Counted from the first letter of the stretch, positions 54,477-63,255 are shown. The stretch: 64,000 nucleotides of DNA from JABFXX01 sp036489755 (GCA_036489755.1 DASXFD010000003.1:62001-126000), one strand, 5' to 3'. Notes: generated by a model not told the origin, from the sequence alone. Numbers and translations are program-made.

Positions 54477-55358
54477 TCACGGATTTCTGGCCGCCAACAC
54501 CGCGCTCGCGGCCTCGTCGGGATCGTCGCAGATCTGCAAGAGCTTCAAGTCGGCCTCGGCGATGTTCTCGCCGCCGAGCACCGTGTCGCGGATCCAGTCG
54601 ACGAGCCCGCTCCAGTAGCGCTTGCCGTACAGCACGACGGGAAAGTGCGAGATCTTGCCGGTCTGGATCAGCTCGATCGCTTCGAACAGCTCGTCGAGCG
54701 TGCCGTAGCCGCCGGGAAAGATGACGAACGCCGACGAGTACTTGATGAACATCGTCTTGCGCACGAAGAAGTAGCGAAAGTTCACGAGCGTATCGATGTA
54801 CGGGTTCGGTCGCTGCTCGAACGGCAGCTCGATGTTGCAGCCGATCGAGCGACCCTTGCCCTCGCGCGCGCCGCGGTTCGCGGCTTCCATGATGCCCGGG
54901 CCGCCGCCCGTGATGATCGTGCAGCCTGCCTGGGCGAGCCGCTTCGCGGTCGCGCGCGCCGCCGCGTAGTACGGATCGCCCTCGCGCGTGCGTGCCGAGC
55001 CGAAGATCGAGACGGCGTGATCGAGATCGGCGAGCGCGTCGATGCCCTCGACGAACTCGCTGAAGATGCGAAGCACGCGCCACGAGTCGCTGCGCCGGAA
55101 CTCGCCCGGGCTGCGCGTGTCGAGGAGCTTTTGATCTTCGGTGATCGGATCGCGGATCGAATCGTCGACGGCAAACGCGCCGAGCTGCCGAACGTCGGTC
55201 GGGCGTTGCGCCCCGGCCCCGTCCTTCGCCCGGTCGCGCGCACCGGCCACGGCATCCGACTGCAGCCGGGATAGCTCGCGGCGATCGAGACCCGGCGCCT
55301 TCCCCGGGTTGACGCGGGTACGGCCGCCGGACGATGGTTTGCGGGAATGACGACTCAT
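54477..55358 (-). CDS. LOG-family protein (TIGR00730; possible cytokinin-riboside phosphoribohydrolase/lysine decarboxylase-like)
   Basis: A 293-residue Rossmann-fold protein. The LOG signature is FPGGYGTLDELFEAIEL, preceded by VSIFGSARTREGDPYY and TIITGGGPGIMEAANRGARE. Such proteins hydrolyse nucleoside 5'-monophosphates to free base and ribose phosphate. The N-terminus has about 90 extra residues before the fold (rich in Arg and Ser), longer than single-domain LOGs. The ATG at 55358 would overlap the divergent RNB gene's ATG at 55347 by 12 bases; the start may instead be a GTG at 55250, which keeps the whole fold. Confidence 0.88.
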   Translation of the reverse strand: MSRHSRKPSSGGRTRVNPGKAPGLDRRELSRLQSDAVAGARDRAKDGAGAQRPTDVRQLGAFAVDDSIRDPITEDQKLLDTRSPGEFRRSDSWRVLRIFSEFVEGIDALADLDHAVSIFGSARTREGDPYYAAARATAKRLAQAGCTIITGGGPGIMEAANRGAREGKGRSIGCNIELPFEQRPNPYIDTLVNFRYFFVRKTMFIKYSSAFVIFPGGYGTLDELFEAIELIQTGKISHFPVVLYGKRYWSGLVDWIRDTVLGGENIAEADLKLLQICDDPDEAASAVLAARNP

Positions 55359-56789
55359 CGAATCGACATGGTGCAGGTGGCGCGGCACGTCGTGCAAGCG
55401 AACGGGTTCCTAGCCGACCTGCCGGCTCGCCTCGTCGAGACGATCCCGGCGCAGCCCGCGCGCGAGACCGCTCGCGACATGCGAGAGCTGCCGTGGTCAT
55501 CGATCGACAACGACGACTCGCGCGACCTCGATCAGATCGAGGTCGCCGACGAGCTGCCAGGCGGCGCGGTTCGCGTACGCGTCGGGATCGCGGACGTCGA
55601 TGCGCTGGTGCCGAAGGGCTCGCCCGTCGACGACGTCGCCGCGCACAACACGACGTCGCTCTACACCGGCGTCCACACGTTCCCGATGCTGCCGCTCGAG
55701 CTGTCGACCGATCGCACGTCGCTGCTCGAGGACGCGCGCGAGCGGCTCGCGGTGGTGACGGAGTTTGTCGTGCGCGCCGACGGCACACTCGACGATGCGC
55801 AGTGCGCGATCTACATCGCGCGCGTCGTCAACCACGCGAAGCTCGCGTACGAGCAGGTCGGCGCATGGCTCGAAGGCCACGGCGACGCGCCGCACGGCGG
55901 GCCGACGATCGTGGCGCAGCTCAAGCTGCAGGACGCGGTCGCGCAGCGGTTGCGCGCGCTCCGCCACCAGCACGGCGCTCTCGAGCTCGAGACGATCGAA
56001 GCGTCGCCGGTGATGAAAGACAACGACGTCGTCGATCTCGCCGTGCAGCACAAGAACCGTGCGCGCGAGCTGATCGAAGACTTGATGATCGCCGCGAACG
56101 GTGCGACCGCGCGATTCCTCGAGGAGAAGCAACGGTCGTCGATCCGCCGCATCGTCACCAAGCCGAAGCGCTGGGATCGAATCGTCGAGCTCGCGCGCTC
56201 GCACGGCGAGGACTTGCCCGCCGAGCCGAACGCGAAGGCGTTGTCGGACTTTCTCGTGCGCCGGCGCGCCGCGTCGCCCGACACGTTCGCCGACGTGTCG
56301 CTGTCGGTCGTGAAGCTGCTCGGCCCGGGCCAGTATGCGCTGCAGCGGCCGAACGAGCCCGAGCAAGGTCACTTCGGCCTCGCCGTCGACGATTACGCGC
56401 ACTCGACCGCGCCGAACCGGCGCTACGCCGATCTGATCACGCAGCGGCTGCTCAAGGCGGTCGCCGGCAATGCGCCGCCGCCGTACAGCGACGACGAGCT
56501 CGTCGCGATCGCCGAGCACTGCACCGAGCGCGAGAACGCGGCCCGCAAGGTCGAGCGCACGATGCGCAAGGTCGCCGCCGCCGAGCTGTTGCACTCGCGG
56601 ATCGGCGAAGTGTTCGACGCGATCATCACCGGCGCGACCGACAAGGGCGTGTTCGCGCGGCTCGTCGCGCCGCCCGCCGAGGGCCGCATCATCCGCAACG
56701 AGCAAGGGCTCGACGTTGGCGATCACGTCCGCGTTCGGCTCGTCGAAACCGTCCCCGAGAGGGGCTTCATCGATCTGGTGCGCCTATGA
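55347..56789 (+). CDS. RNB-domain exoribonuclease (RNase II/R-like)
   Basis: A 480-residue RNB enzyme. The catalytic Asp cluster is in SIDNDDSRDLDQIEVA, and VGIADVDALVPKGSPVDD and HNTTSLYTGVHTFPMLPLE are characteristic. Near the end TAPNRRYADLITQRLL and a C-terminal S1-like beta-barrel (VFDAIITGATDKGVFARL) follow. It lacks the N-terminal cold-shock domains of RNase R (about 800 residues), so it is a compact version. It degrades RNA from the 3' end with Mg2+. The stop overlaps the ATG of the DUF2252 gene (ATGA), a coupling that deserves attention. Confidence 0.93.
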   Translation: MTTHRIDMVQVARHVVQANGFLADLPARLVETIPAQPARETARDMRELPWSSIDNDDSRDLDQIEVADELPGGAVRVRVGIADVDALVPKGSPVDDVAAHNTTSLYTGVHTFPMLPLELSTDRTSLLEDARERLAVVTEFVVRADGTLDDAQCAIYIARVVNHAKLAYEQVGAWLEGHGDAPHGGPTIVAQLKLQDAVAQRLRALRHQHGALELETIEASPVMKDNDVVDLAVQHKNRARELIEDLMIAANGATARFLEEKQRSSIRRIVTKPKRWDRIVELARSHGEDLPAEPNAKALSDFLVRRRAASPDTFADVSLSVVKLLGPGQYALQRPNEPEQGHFGLAVDDYAHSTAPNRRYADLITQRLLKAVAGNAPPPYSDDELVAIAEHCTERENAARKVERTMRKVAAAELLHSRIGEVFDAIITGATDKGVFARLVAPPAEGRIIRNEQGLDVGDHVRVRLVETVPERGFIDLVRL

Positions 56790-58138
56790 CCGCAATCGTT
56801 CCCGAAATTCCCACTGCACCGTCGCGCAGCGTCGCGCGCCCACTCCGCGAACAGTACGGCCGCAGCTTGCGCGACATCGTGCGCCGCGTCGATCACGACA
56901 AGTGGATCGAGGGCGAGCGCGACGTGATCGGCCGCATCAAGGGCAGCGAGCAAGGCCGTATCGCCGAGCTGCTGCCGTTCCGTCACGGCCGCATGGCGCA
57001 ATCTCCGTTCGCGTTCCTGCGCGGCAGCGCGGCGGTGATGGCGCCCGATCTGATGGCGCTGCCGACGACCGGTTACTGCGTGCAGATCTGCGGCGACGCG
57101 CACGTGCGCAACCTCGGCGCGTACTCCGCACCCGACGGCAGGATCGTGTTCGACGTCAACGATTTCGACGAGACCACGCGTGCGCCGTGGGAGTGGGATC
57201 TCAAGCGACTCGCGGTCAGCTTCGTCGTGGTGGCGCGCGAGAGCAGCGCGACCGACGGCGTGGCGCGCGATGCGGTGATGGAGCTCGTGCGATCGTGGCG
57301 CGAGGCGCTGCACGAGCTCGCGGATCTGCCGGCGTACGAGCTGCCGCGCTACACCGTGCATCGCTTCGCGAGCGACGGCGCGGTCGGCCGCGTGCTCGCG
57401 AAGGCCGAGCGGATGTCGCCGACCCAGGCGTGCGACGAGCTCGCCGCGCCCGGCCCCGATGCGCGGCCGCGGTTCGTCCCGGCGCCGCCGAAGATTCACC
57501 GCGTGCCGGACGCCGAAGCCGAGGACGTGCTCGAGTCGCTCGCGATGTACCGCACGACCGTCGGCCCGAGCCGCGTGCAGGTGCTCGATTGCTACGAGGC
57601 CTACGATGTTGCGTTCAAGGTCGCCGGCACCGGCAGCATCGGCGGACGCAACTACGTCGTGATGTGCGCGGGCAACGGGCCCAACGACTCGCTCGTGCTG
57701 CAGGTAAAGCAGGCGCTGCCGTCGAGCTTCGAGCTGCTCGGCTGGAACGGCGGCTCGCCGTCGCACGGCGGGCAACGCGTCGCCACGGGCCAGCATCGCA
57801 TGCAGACGTCCGTCGATCCGTTCGTCGGTTGGACGACGATCGACGGCACGCCGTTCTACGTGCGCCAGCTGAGCGATCACAAGGCGTCGATCGATCCCGC
57901 CGATCTCAAGCGCTCGTCGCTGCTCGAGTACGCGCGTGTCTGCGGTGAGACGTTCGGCAAGGTTCACGCGCGCACGGCCGACGCCGCCGTGCTCTACGGC
58001 TACGCGGGCCAGGCCGAGAAGCTCGACCGCGCGTTCGCGAAGATGGCGCTGGTCGCCGCCGATCAGGTCACGCGTGATTGGGAGCTGCTCGTCGCGGCGA
58101 TCGCGAAGGGCGACCTCGCCTCCGCCGACATGGATTAG
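56786..58138 (+). CDS. DUF2252 protein (possible circularly permuted kinase fold)
   Basis: A 450-residue DUF2252/COG4320 protein. Residues 103-109 read GDAHVRN, like the HGDxHxxN catalytic loop of choline/aminoglycoside kinases; residues 123-129, DVNDFDE, look like its metal-binding Asp motif. Only later, at 281-287, comes GTGSIGG, a glycine-loop-like turn, and LQVKQA at about K308 resembles the beta-3 lysine. That order, catalytic loop before P-loop, is the reverse of standard kinases. The family has no proven activity. The last Arg-rich region SGETFGKVHART may complete the active site. It is translated with the RNB gene and followed by a hairpin. Confidence 0.88.
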   Translation: MTAIVPEIPTAPSRSVARPLREQYGRSLRDIVRRVDHDKWIEGERDVIGRIKGSEQGRIAELLPFRHGRMAQSPFAFLRGSAAVMAPDLMALPTTGYCVQICGDAHVRNLGAYSAPDGRIVFDVNDFDETTRAPWEWDLKRLAVSFVVVARESSATDGVARDAVMELVRSWREALHELADLPAYELPRYTVHRFASDGAVGRVLAKAERMSPTQACDELAAPGPDARPRFVPAPPKIHRVPDAEAEDVLESLAMYRTTVGPSRVQVLDCYEAYDVAFKVAGTGSIGGRNYVVMCAGNGPNDSLVLQVKQALPSSFELLGWNGGSPSHGGQRVATGQHRMQTSVDPFVGWTTIDGTPFYVRQLSDHKASIDPADLKRSSLLEYARVCGETFGKVHARTADAAVLYGYAGQAEKLDRAFAKMALVAADQVTRDWELLVAAIAKGDLASADMD

Positions 58139-58155
58139 GGACGGTCTACCGTCCC
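58138..58155. terminator. Hairpin between convergent DUF2252 and RTX genes
   Basis: GGGACGG (58138-58144) and CCGTCCC (58149-58155) form a perfect 7-bp stem with a 4-base loop TCTA, in the 18-base gap between two 3' ends. It is likely to act in both directions; there is no T-tract. Confidence 0.65.
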
Positions 58156-58156
58156 C

Positions 58157-59938
58157 TTAGTTGTCGGCGCCGTAGCTGACCTTGTCGCCGGCCTGGCCGC
58201 CGGCATCGATCACGTCGTTGCCGCCCGCGCCTTCGATCGTGTCGTTGCCGCCGAGCCCGTAGATGTGATCGCCGCCGGCGCGGCCCCAGATCGTGTTTGC
58301 GAGATCGTTGCCCCACAAGTAATCCGGCCCGGAGCTCGCTTCGAGCACTTCGAGGTCGGGATGCATCGTGGTCCACGCGCTCTGCATGTTGCCGCACAGA
58401 TCCATGTTCGCGGCCTTGCCGAACCATTGCGTCTGCAGCTTCGACGGACCGGCGAGTTGCGCGTGGATCGAGTGCTTGCCGCTGCGCGCGAACCCGGCGA
58501 TGTCGAAGCCGTCGCCGCCGATGTACGTGTGGCCGCCGCACACGTAGTCGACGACGAGCTGATCGTTGCCCGGGCCACCGTCGAGGATGTCGGCGCCGTC
58601 GTGATAGTCCTCGACGCGCGGCCGATCGTCGTTGTCCCACGCCGACGTGTGATGGCTCTCGCCGATCAACGCATCGTCGCCGCCCATGCCTTCGAGATGA
58701 TCGTTGCCGTCGGTGCCGGTGAAGAAGATGTCCTGCTCGTCGCCGCCGACGAGATGATCGTCACCCGGCCCGCCGCTCGCGTGCAGCTCGAAGTCGCGCG
58801 GGAACGTGCCGTCGACGTTGAACGTGTCGTTGCCGGCGTCGAGCCACGCGAGCAGGTAGTGGAACGGGTTGCCGCGGTGCGGCTGGCCTTTGATCCACGA
58901 GCCGAGATCGCAGCGCACGGTCATCGCATCGACGTTCACGCAGGGATCGACGGCGGTGAGCGCGGCGTCCGCGGCGATCGTCACGATCAAGTTGTTGCCG
59001 TGCACCTGATAGTGATCGTTGGCGGGCGAGCCGAGCACGACCACGCCCGCGTCGATCACCTGGCCCGCGCGGTTCTTGACCGAGTCGACGTACACCGTGC
59101 TCGTCGGAGTCGGCGTGCCGACCTGCACGCCGTCGATGACGTCGGCGCCGAGCCCGCGCTGGACGTCGCGGCCGTTGGAATCGATCAGATCGGCGAACGG
59201 GCTGCCGACGACCATGTCGATGTCGCGCAGCTCTTCGTCGCCGCCGTCGCCGTCCGCGCAGTACTTGCCGTTGCACGGGCTGTCGGGGTTCGTGATCTTG
59301 GTGACGCGCACGCCGTCGATCGGGCTCTCGGTGATGTCGTCGGCTTCGAACTCGGGCTGCCCCGGTGGCAGCGCGGTCGCGAAGCTCGCGATGTCGTAGC
59401 CGCTGCCGCCGATGAACGTGTCGTTGCCGGTGTCGCCGCGCATGAAGTTCTCGCCCGGGCCGCCGTCCATCTCGTCGGTGCCGTGGCCGCCGATGATGAT
59501 GTCGTCGCCTTCTTCGCCGAAGATGTGATCGTCGAGGATGTCGCCGAACAGCAAGTCGTCGCCCGGCCCGCCGTAGATCCAGTCGCTCGCGCCGCGGCCG
59601 TGCACGATATCGTTGCCGGCACCGGCGTAGATGTGATCCTTGCCGTCGCCGCCGTCGATGTAGTCGTCGCCGTCGAGGCCGCAGATCACGTCGTCGCCGC
59701 CGAGCCCGTAGATCTCGTCGGCGCCATCGGTGCCGAAGATGACGTCGTTGCCGTCCGTACCGATGAACAGATGCGGGTTGTTCTTGTCGGCTTCGACGTT
59801 GACGCGCTTGCGCAGCGCGGGATCGGAGCAGGGATCCTGACCGGCGGCGTAGTCATCCGTCGCGATCTGGATCGGATCGACCTCGCCGACGTCACAACCG
59901 ACGAGCGACACCAACACCACGAGCAACAGCTTGCGCAT
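58157..59938 (-). CDS. RTX-type calcium-binding lipoprotein
   Basis: A 593-residue protein with lipobox LVSLVGCDVG, then many copies of the RTX nonapeptide GGxGxDxxx: FGTDGADEIYGLGGDDVICG, YIDGGDGKDHIYAGAGNDIV and more follow, with a second cluster near the C-terminus (AGGDHIYGLGGNDTIEGAGG). Between them lies a non-repeat region with paired cysteines (CVNVDAMTVRCDLGS). RTX proteins normally leave through type I secretion with a C-terminal signal; here a lipid anchor replaces it, so it should stay on the cell surface and fold on Ca2+ there. No catalytic domain is visible. Expression is probably from the 123-base gap upstream. Confidence 0.88.
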   Translation of the reverse strand: MRKLLLVVLVSLVGCDVGEVDPIQIATDDYAAGQDPCSDPALRKRVNVEADKNNPHLFIGTDGNDVIFGTDGADEIYGLGGDDVICGLDGDDYIDGGDGKDHIYAGAGNDIVHGRGASDWIYGGPGDDLLFGDILDDHIFGEEGDDIIIGGHGTDEMDGGPGENFMRGDTGNDTFIGGSGYDIASFATALPPGQPEFEADDITESPIDGVRVTKITNPDSPCNGKYCADGDGGDEELRDIDMVVGSPFADLIDSNGRDVQRGLGADVIDGVQVGTPTPTSTVYVDSVKNRAGQVIDAGVVVLGSPANDHYQVHGNNLIVTIAADAALTAVDPCVNVDAMTVRCDLGSWIKGQPHRGNPFHYLLAWLDAGNDTFNVDGTFPRDFELHASGGPGDDHLVGGDEQDIFFTGTDGNDHLEGMGGDDALIGESHHTSAWDNDDRPRVEDYHDGADILDGGPGNDQLVVDYVCGGHTYIGGDGFDIAGFARSGKHSIHAQLAGPSKLQTQWFGKAANMDLCGNMQSAWTTMHPDLEVLEASSGPDYLWGNDLANTIWGRAGGDHIYGLGGNDTIEGAGGNDVIDAGGQAGDKVSYGADN

Positions 59939-60025
59939 GTCGTGAACGCTTTTGCAGCGAGCGTGCCCGCGATTAACTGCGCGCAGCTCCTCGCACGCGG
60001 TGCGCGCCTTCGTGGGGTCGCGTAC

Positions 60026-60045
60026 CCGAGTAACTGCAAACTCGG
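60026..60045. repeat. Small inverted repeat upstream of the RTX gene
   Basis: CCGAGT and ACTCGG are separated by eight bases, located between the SRPBCC stop and the RTX lipoprotein start on the same strand. It may be a weak terminator or an operator; the arms are only six bases. Confidence 0.3.
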
Positions 60046-60061
60046 TCGAGCAGTCGGATAG

Positions 60062-60463
60062 TCAACGCGCTTCACTAACGCGGGCCGCGAACGCGGCGAG
60101 CACCGGATCCGGATCGCTGAGCGCGCGCTCGGCGGCGGTGCGGCGATCGCCTTGCTCGAGCGCGTACGTGACGCGCGTGCCGGTGCCTTCGTGCTCGAAC
60201 CGCACGAACCCGCTCACGCCGTCGCGCTTGCCGAGCTTCGGTGTCCAGTGGACCTCGTTGTGCTCGCGGTCGTAACGATAGACGAGCGTGTACGCGAGCG
60301 AGCTGGCGAACTCGAAGTGGATCTCGGAAGGCAGCCCGTGCTCCTTCGTGATGACCTGCGCGCGGCGCAGCCCCGGGACCCACGACGTCAACAGCGCGAC
60401 GTCCGTGAAGATCCGCCAGCACGTCTCAACGTCCCGCGTCACCAGCGCGGTCGACATCCGCAT
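60062..60463 (-). CDS. SRPBCC-superfamily protein (polyketide cyclase/START-like)
   Basis: A protein of about 133 residues whose sequence VETCWRIFTDVALLTSWVPG followed by PSEIHFEFASSLAYTLVYRY, VHWTPKLGKRDGVSGFVRF and a C-terminal helix matches the helix-grip SRPBCC fold that binds hydrophobic ligands. The ATG at 60463 is the likely start; the preceding residues LDEISFRAM look like part of the first strand, but no start codon exists further up in that direction. No catalytic residues can be assigned. Confidence 0.7.
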   Translation of the reverse strand: MRMSTALVTRDVETCWRIFTDVALLTSWVPGLRRAQVITKEHGLPSEIHFEFASSLAYTLVYRYDREHNEVHWTPKLGKRDGVSGFVRFEHEGTGTRVTYALEQGDRRTAAERALSDPDPVLAAFAARVSEAR

Positions 60464-60611
60464 CGCGCGGAACGATATCTCGTCGAGGACGATCGTGCAC
60501 GTCGCTGCGCGATGGCTACTGCAGGACTCGATCGCGGGTGCAAAGCCCCAGGCGCGGCAGCGACCGGCAGCCGGGTTTGGACGAGTTACGCCAGGCACGC
60601 AACTCGCAGGA

Positions 60612-61379
60612 ATGATTGTCGTGGCGGTGCACGCGCTTCCCGCGCACGGGCCGTCGGCGTTGTACTTCAACGCCGACCCCAACGGTCTCGCGCTCGCGAA
60701 CGGCGTGCTCTACGTCGCCGACGCCGAGACCGGCACCATCATGCGCGGCGATTCGACGCCGCTGGCGACCATCTACGGCGACGAGACCTGCGATTGCGTG
60801 CGCGGGCTCGCCGCGGCGCCCGACGGTTCGCTCTACGCGACGACTCGGCACAGCGTATTTCGGATCATGCCCGACGGCACGACGATCGAGCTCGATCTGC
60901 CGCCGGAGCCCGTGCGCTTCGGCGTCGCGTGCCGCGGCCGGGCCGTCTACGCGACGCAGTACTCGAACAGCATCGCCGGGCCATGCGACGGCAAGGTCGT
61001 CCGGATCGCGGACGGTCGGGTCTCGACGATCGCGTGCGGCTTCGGCAAACCGGTCGGGCTGGCGTGGGTCGCCGATTCGTTGCTCGTGATCGACGCGGCG
61101 CAGCGCGGCGTGTTCGCGATCGACGGCCGGCGCTGCGTCCGCGCGCTCGCCGCACTCGACGCGCGGCCCGACGCGATCTGCGCCTACGGCGCGAGCTCGG
61201 CGCTCGTGACCGTGTACGACGACGTCGAGCGGCGCGGCGCGGTCGTCCGCGTGTGGCTCGATGGCACCGCGCGCGAGGTCGCGGCCGGCGACTGGGAGCC
61301 GAGCGGCATCGCGACCGACGGCGAGCTGGTGTTCGTGTCGGTGCGCCACGGCGGCCGCGTCCTCGTCCTCACGATATGA
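60612..61379 (+). CDS. Beta-propeller protein (NHL/SMP-30-like)
   Basis: A 255-residue protein built of repeating strands such as NGLALANGVLYVADAETGTI, GLAAAPDGSLYATTRH and GLAWVADSLLVIDAAQRG, the pattern of an NHL or SMP-30-like beta-propeller. No signal peptide is seen from the ATG at 60612, which has GCAGGA as Shine-Dalgarno. A cluster of cysteines (GDETCDCVRG) is present. It might be a sugar lactonase or a binding domain; no catalytic residues are certain. It is followed eight bases later by a lipoprotein gene. Confidence 0.72.
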   Translation: MIVVAVHALPAHGPSALYFNADPNGLALANGVLYVADAETGTIMRGDSTPLATIYGDETCDCVRGLAAAPDGSLYATTRHSVFRIMPDGTTIELDLPPEPVRFGVACRGRAVYATQYSNSIAGPCDGKVVRIADGRVSTIACGFGKPVGLAWVADSLLVIDAAQRGVFAIDGRRCVRALAALDARPDAICAYGASSALVTVYDDVERRGAVVRVWLDGTAREVAAGDWEPSGIATDGELVFVSVRHGGRVLVLTI

Positions 61380-61386
61380 TGCGCGC

Positions 61387-61890
61387 ATGAAGCTCGCCGT
61401 CATCGTCGCGTTGGTCGTCGCGTGCGGACACTCGTCCGGCGATCAGCCGGCGAGCCAGGCCAGCGATCAGCCGGCTGCATCGAAGCCCGAAAAAAAGCAC
61501 CACCACGAAGACCGCCACGACGTGCAGGGCTCGGCGACGGCGTTCTCGCTCGACGTCACCGTCGACGGCAAGCACCAGACCTGGACGCCCGAGACGTTCG
61601 CGAAGGTCGGGCACTTCACGGGGACGAACAACGACGGGGAAGCACGCGACGTGTGGTCGCTGCGCGCGCTCGCGACCGGCCTCGTCGGCTCGGGTGCGCG
61701 CGTGGTCTCGATCACCGGCGACCTCACGCGCCAGATCGGCTCCGATGCGTGGGTCGATCCGACGCGCGTGCCGATCGTGCACTCGACACGCCGCGGAACG
61801 CTGAAGTTCCGGTGGGCCGATCCCGACGGCAAGTGGCGCGAACAGGACGTCGTCAAGGACGTCACGAAGCTCGAGATCGCGACGAAGTGA
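61387..61890 (+). CDS. Small His-rich lipoprotein
   Basis: A 167-residue lipoprotein (VIVALVVACGHS lipobox) with a His/Lys cluster (PEKKHHHEDRHD) after the linker, possibly metal-binding. The body, SATAFSLDVTVDGKHQTWTP to the end KDVTKLEIATK, is beta-rich and has no recognised domain. The 3' end overlaps the convergent DoxX gene by 29 bases. It probably shares a transcript with the propeller gene. Confidence 0.7.
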   Translation: MKLAVIVALVVACGHSSGDQPASQASDQPAASKPEKKHHHEDRHDVQGSATAFSLDVTVDGKHQTWTPETFAKVGHFTGTNNDGEARDVWSLRALATGLVGSGARVVSITGDLTRQIGSDAWVDPTRVPIVHSTRRGTLKFRWADPDGKWREQDVVKDVTKLEIATK

Positions 61891-62278
61891 GCGCGTCGAT
61901 CGGCAACGCACGCAGCATCGGCGCGTAGGCCGCGCGGTACGACCACGCGAGGAACAGCTCGAGCACGACGAGCAGCGCCGCGATCGGCAGCCCGCTCGGC
62001 TCGAGCCGCACGTGGAAGATCGTGATCGCGACGATGATCGGCGCGAGCAGCGCGAGCGCGAGCGTGGTGAAGCGGTTCGCGAGCAGCGCCAGCCCCGCCG
62101 CCAGCTCGATGACCTTGATGAACGTCAGGTAGCCGGCGGTCACGAGCGCGCCCGCGACCGCCATCGCATCGGCCGGCGGGTTCTTCGGATCGGGCAAGAA
62201 GTGCAGGAAGTAATTCGCGCTGAACACGACGAACACGAGACCGAGCAGGATGCGAGCGACCGGGACGATTCGAGTCAT
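61862..62278 (-). CDS. DoxX-family membrane protein
   Basis: A 138-residue protein with four membrane helices, the DoxX pattern: ARILLGLVFVVFSANYFLHF, then VTAGYLTFIKVIELAAGLAL, LALALLAPIIVAITIFHV and ALLVVLELFLAWSYR. DoxX proteins are linked to thiosulfate oxidation or to redox complexes at the membrane; here only a LysR gene is adjacent. The ATG at 62278 is preferred over one at 62296. It is divergent from the LysR gene and probably its target. Confidence 0.87.
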   Translation of the reverse strand: MTRIVPVARILLGLVFVVFSANYFLHFLPDPKNPPADAMAVAGALVTAGYLTFIKVIELAAGLALLANRFTTLALALLAPIIVAITIFHVRLEPSGLPIAALLVVLELFLAWSYRAAYAPMLRALPIDALTSSRSRAS

Positions 62279-62293
62279 GCACCTGATGTAGAG

Positions 62294-62352
62294 CATTGCT
62301 CGGAAAGCACTAGTCCGACCAAATGCAACGCGCTATTGTTTTTCGAGCAATG
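62294..62352. promoter_or_regulatory. Inverted repeat spanning the DoxX/LysR divergent promoter
   Basis: CATTGCTCG (62294-62302) and CGAGCAATG (62344-62352) form a 9-bp inverted repeat separated by 41 bases. It lies between the DoxX start at 62278 and the LysR start, and the second arm touches the LysR start codon. It may be the binding site through which the regulator controls both genes; the wide spacing is compatible with a LysR tetramer bending DNA. Confidence 0.6.
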
Positions 62353-63255
62353 ATGGATCTGAACCGCGCGGCGACGTTCGTGCGCGTCGTCGAGACCGGC
62401 GGGTTCACGCGCGCCGCCGAAGCGCTCGGCGTGCCGGCGTCGTCGGTGAGCCGCAGCGTCTCCAAGCTCGAGCGCGAGCTCGGCATCACGCTGCTCGAGC
62501 GCACCACGCGGCGCGTCGCGCTCACCGATGCCGGCCGCGCGTTCTTCGAGCGTGCGCGCGATGCGCTGGTCGGGCTCGACGAAGCGAGCGATCTCGCGCT
62601 CGATGCCGCGCGCGAGGCCTACGGCGTGGTGCGCGTCGCGCTGCCGCCCGACTTCGGCGCGCTCGCCGGCCCGTTGTTCGCCGCGTTTCTCGCGAGCTAT
62701 CCGCGCATCCGGCTCGAGCTCACGTTCACGCCGCGCGGCGCCGAGCTCGTCGGCGATCTCGTCGACATCGCGGTCGCGTTCGGCAAGCTGCCCGACTCGG
62801 CGCTGGTCGCCAAGAAGCTCGGCCAGAATGCGCACAAGCTGTACGCGTCGCCGCGCTACCTCGCCGCGCGTGGCACGCCTCGCCGCGTCGCCGATCTCGC
62901 GAAGCACGACGTCGTGCTCGCCCGCGCGGTCGCCGGTGATGCGCGCTGGGAGCTCGCCGGGCCGCACGGCGTCGAGCGCGTCGACGTGTCGGCGCGGCTC
63001 GTTGCCGATCACCTGCAGCTCGTGCTCGACGCGACGCTCGCCGGCTCCGGCATCGCCCAGCTGCCGGCGTTTCTCGGCAACAAGCACGTCGCCGCCGGTG
63101 CGCTCGCCGCGGTGCTGCCGCGCTATTCGGTCGACACGGCGCTGCACGTGCTCACCCACGACACGCGCCACATGCCGCATCGCGTAGCGCTCGTGCGCGA
63201 CGCGCTCGTGCAAGGCCTCGCCGGGCAATGCACGAAGCACCGGCTAGCCGAGTGA
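62353..63255 (+). CDS. LysR-family transcriptional regulator
   Basis: A 300-residue regulator with the usual winged helix-turn-helix at the start (DLNRAATFVRVVETGGFTRA then EALGVPASSVSRSVSKLE), the linker LTDAGRAFFERARDAL and an effector domain with ALVAKKLGQNAHKLYASPRY. The ATG at 62353 is chosen over 62350, since MDLNRA is the family start. DoxX is divergently transcribed and is the probable target. Ligand unknown. Confidence 0.93.
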   Translation: MDLNRAATFVRVVETGGFTRAAEALGVPASSVSRSVSKLERELGITLLERTTRRVALTDAGRAFFERARDALVGLDEASDLALDAAREAYGVVRVALPPDFGALAGPLFAAFLASYPRIRLELTFTPRGAELVGDLVDIAVAFGKLPDSALVAKKLGQNAHKLYASPRYLAARGTPRRVADLAKHDVVLARAVAGDARWELAGPHGVERVDVSARLVADHLQLVLDATLAGSGIAQLPAFLGNKHVAAGALAAVLPRYSVDTALHVLTHDTRHMPHRVALVRDALVQGLAGQCTKHRLAE

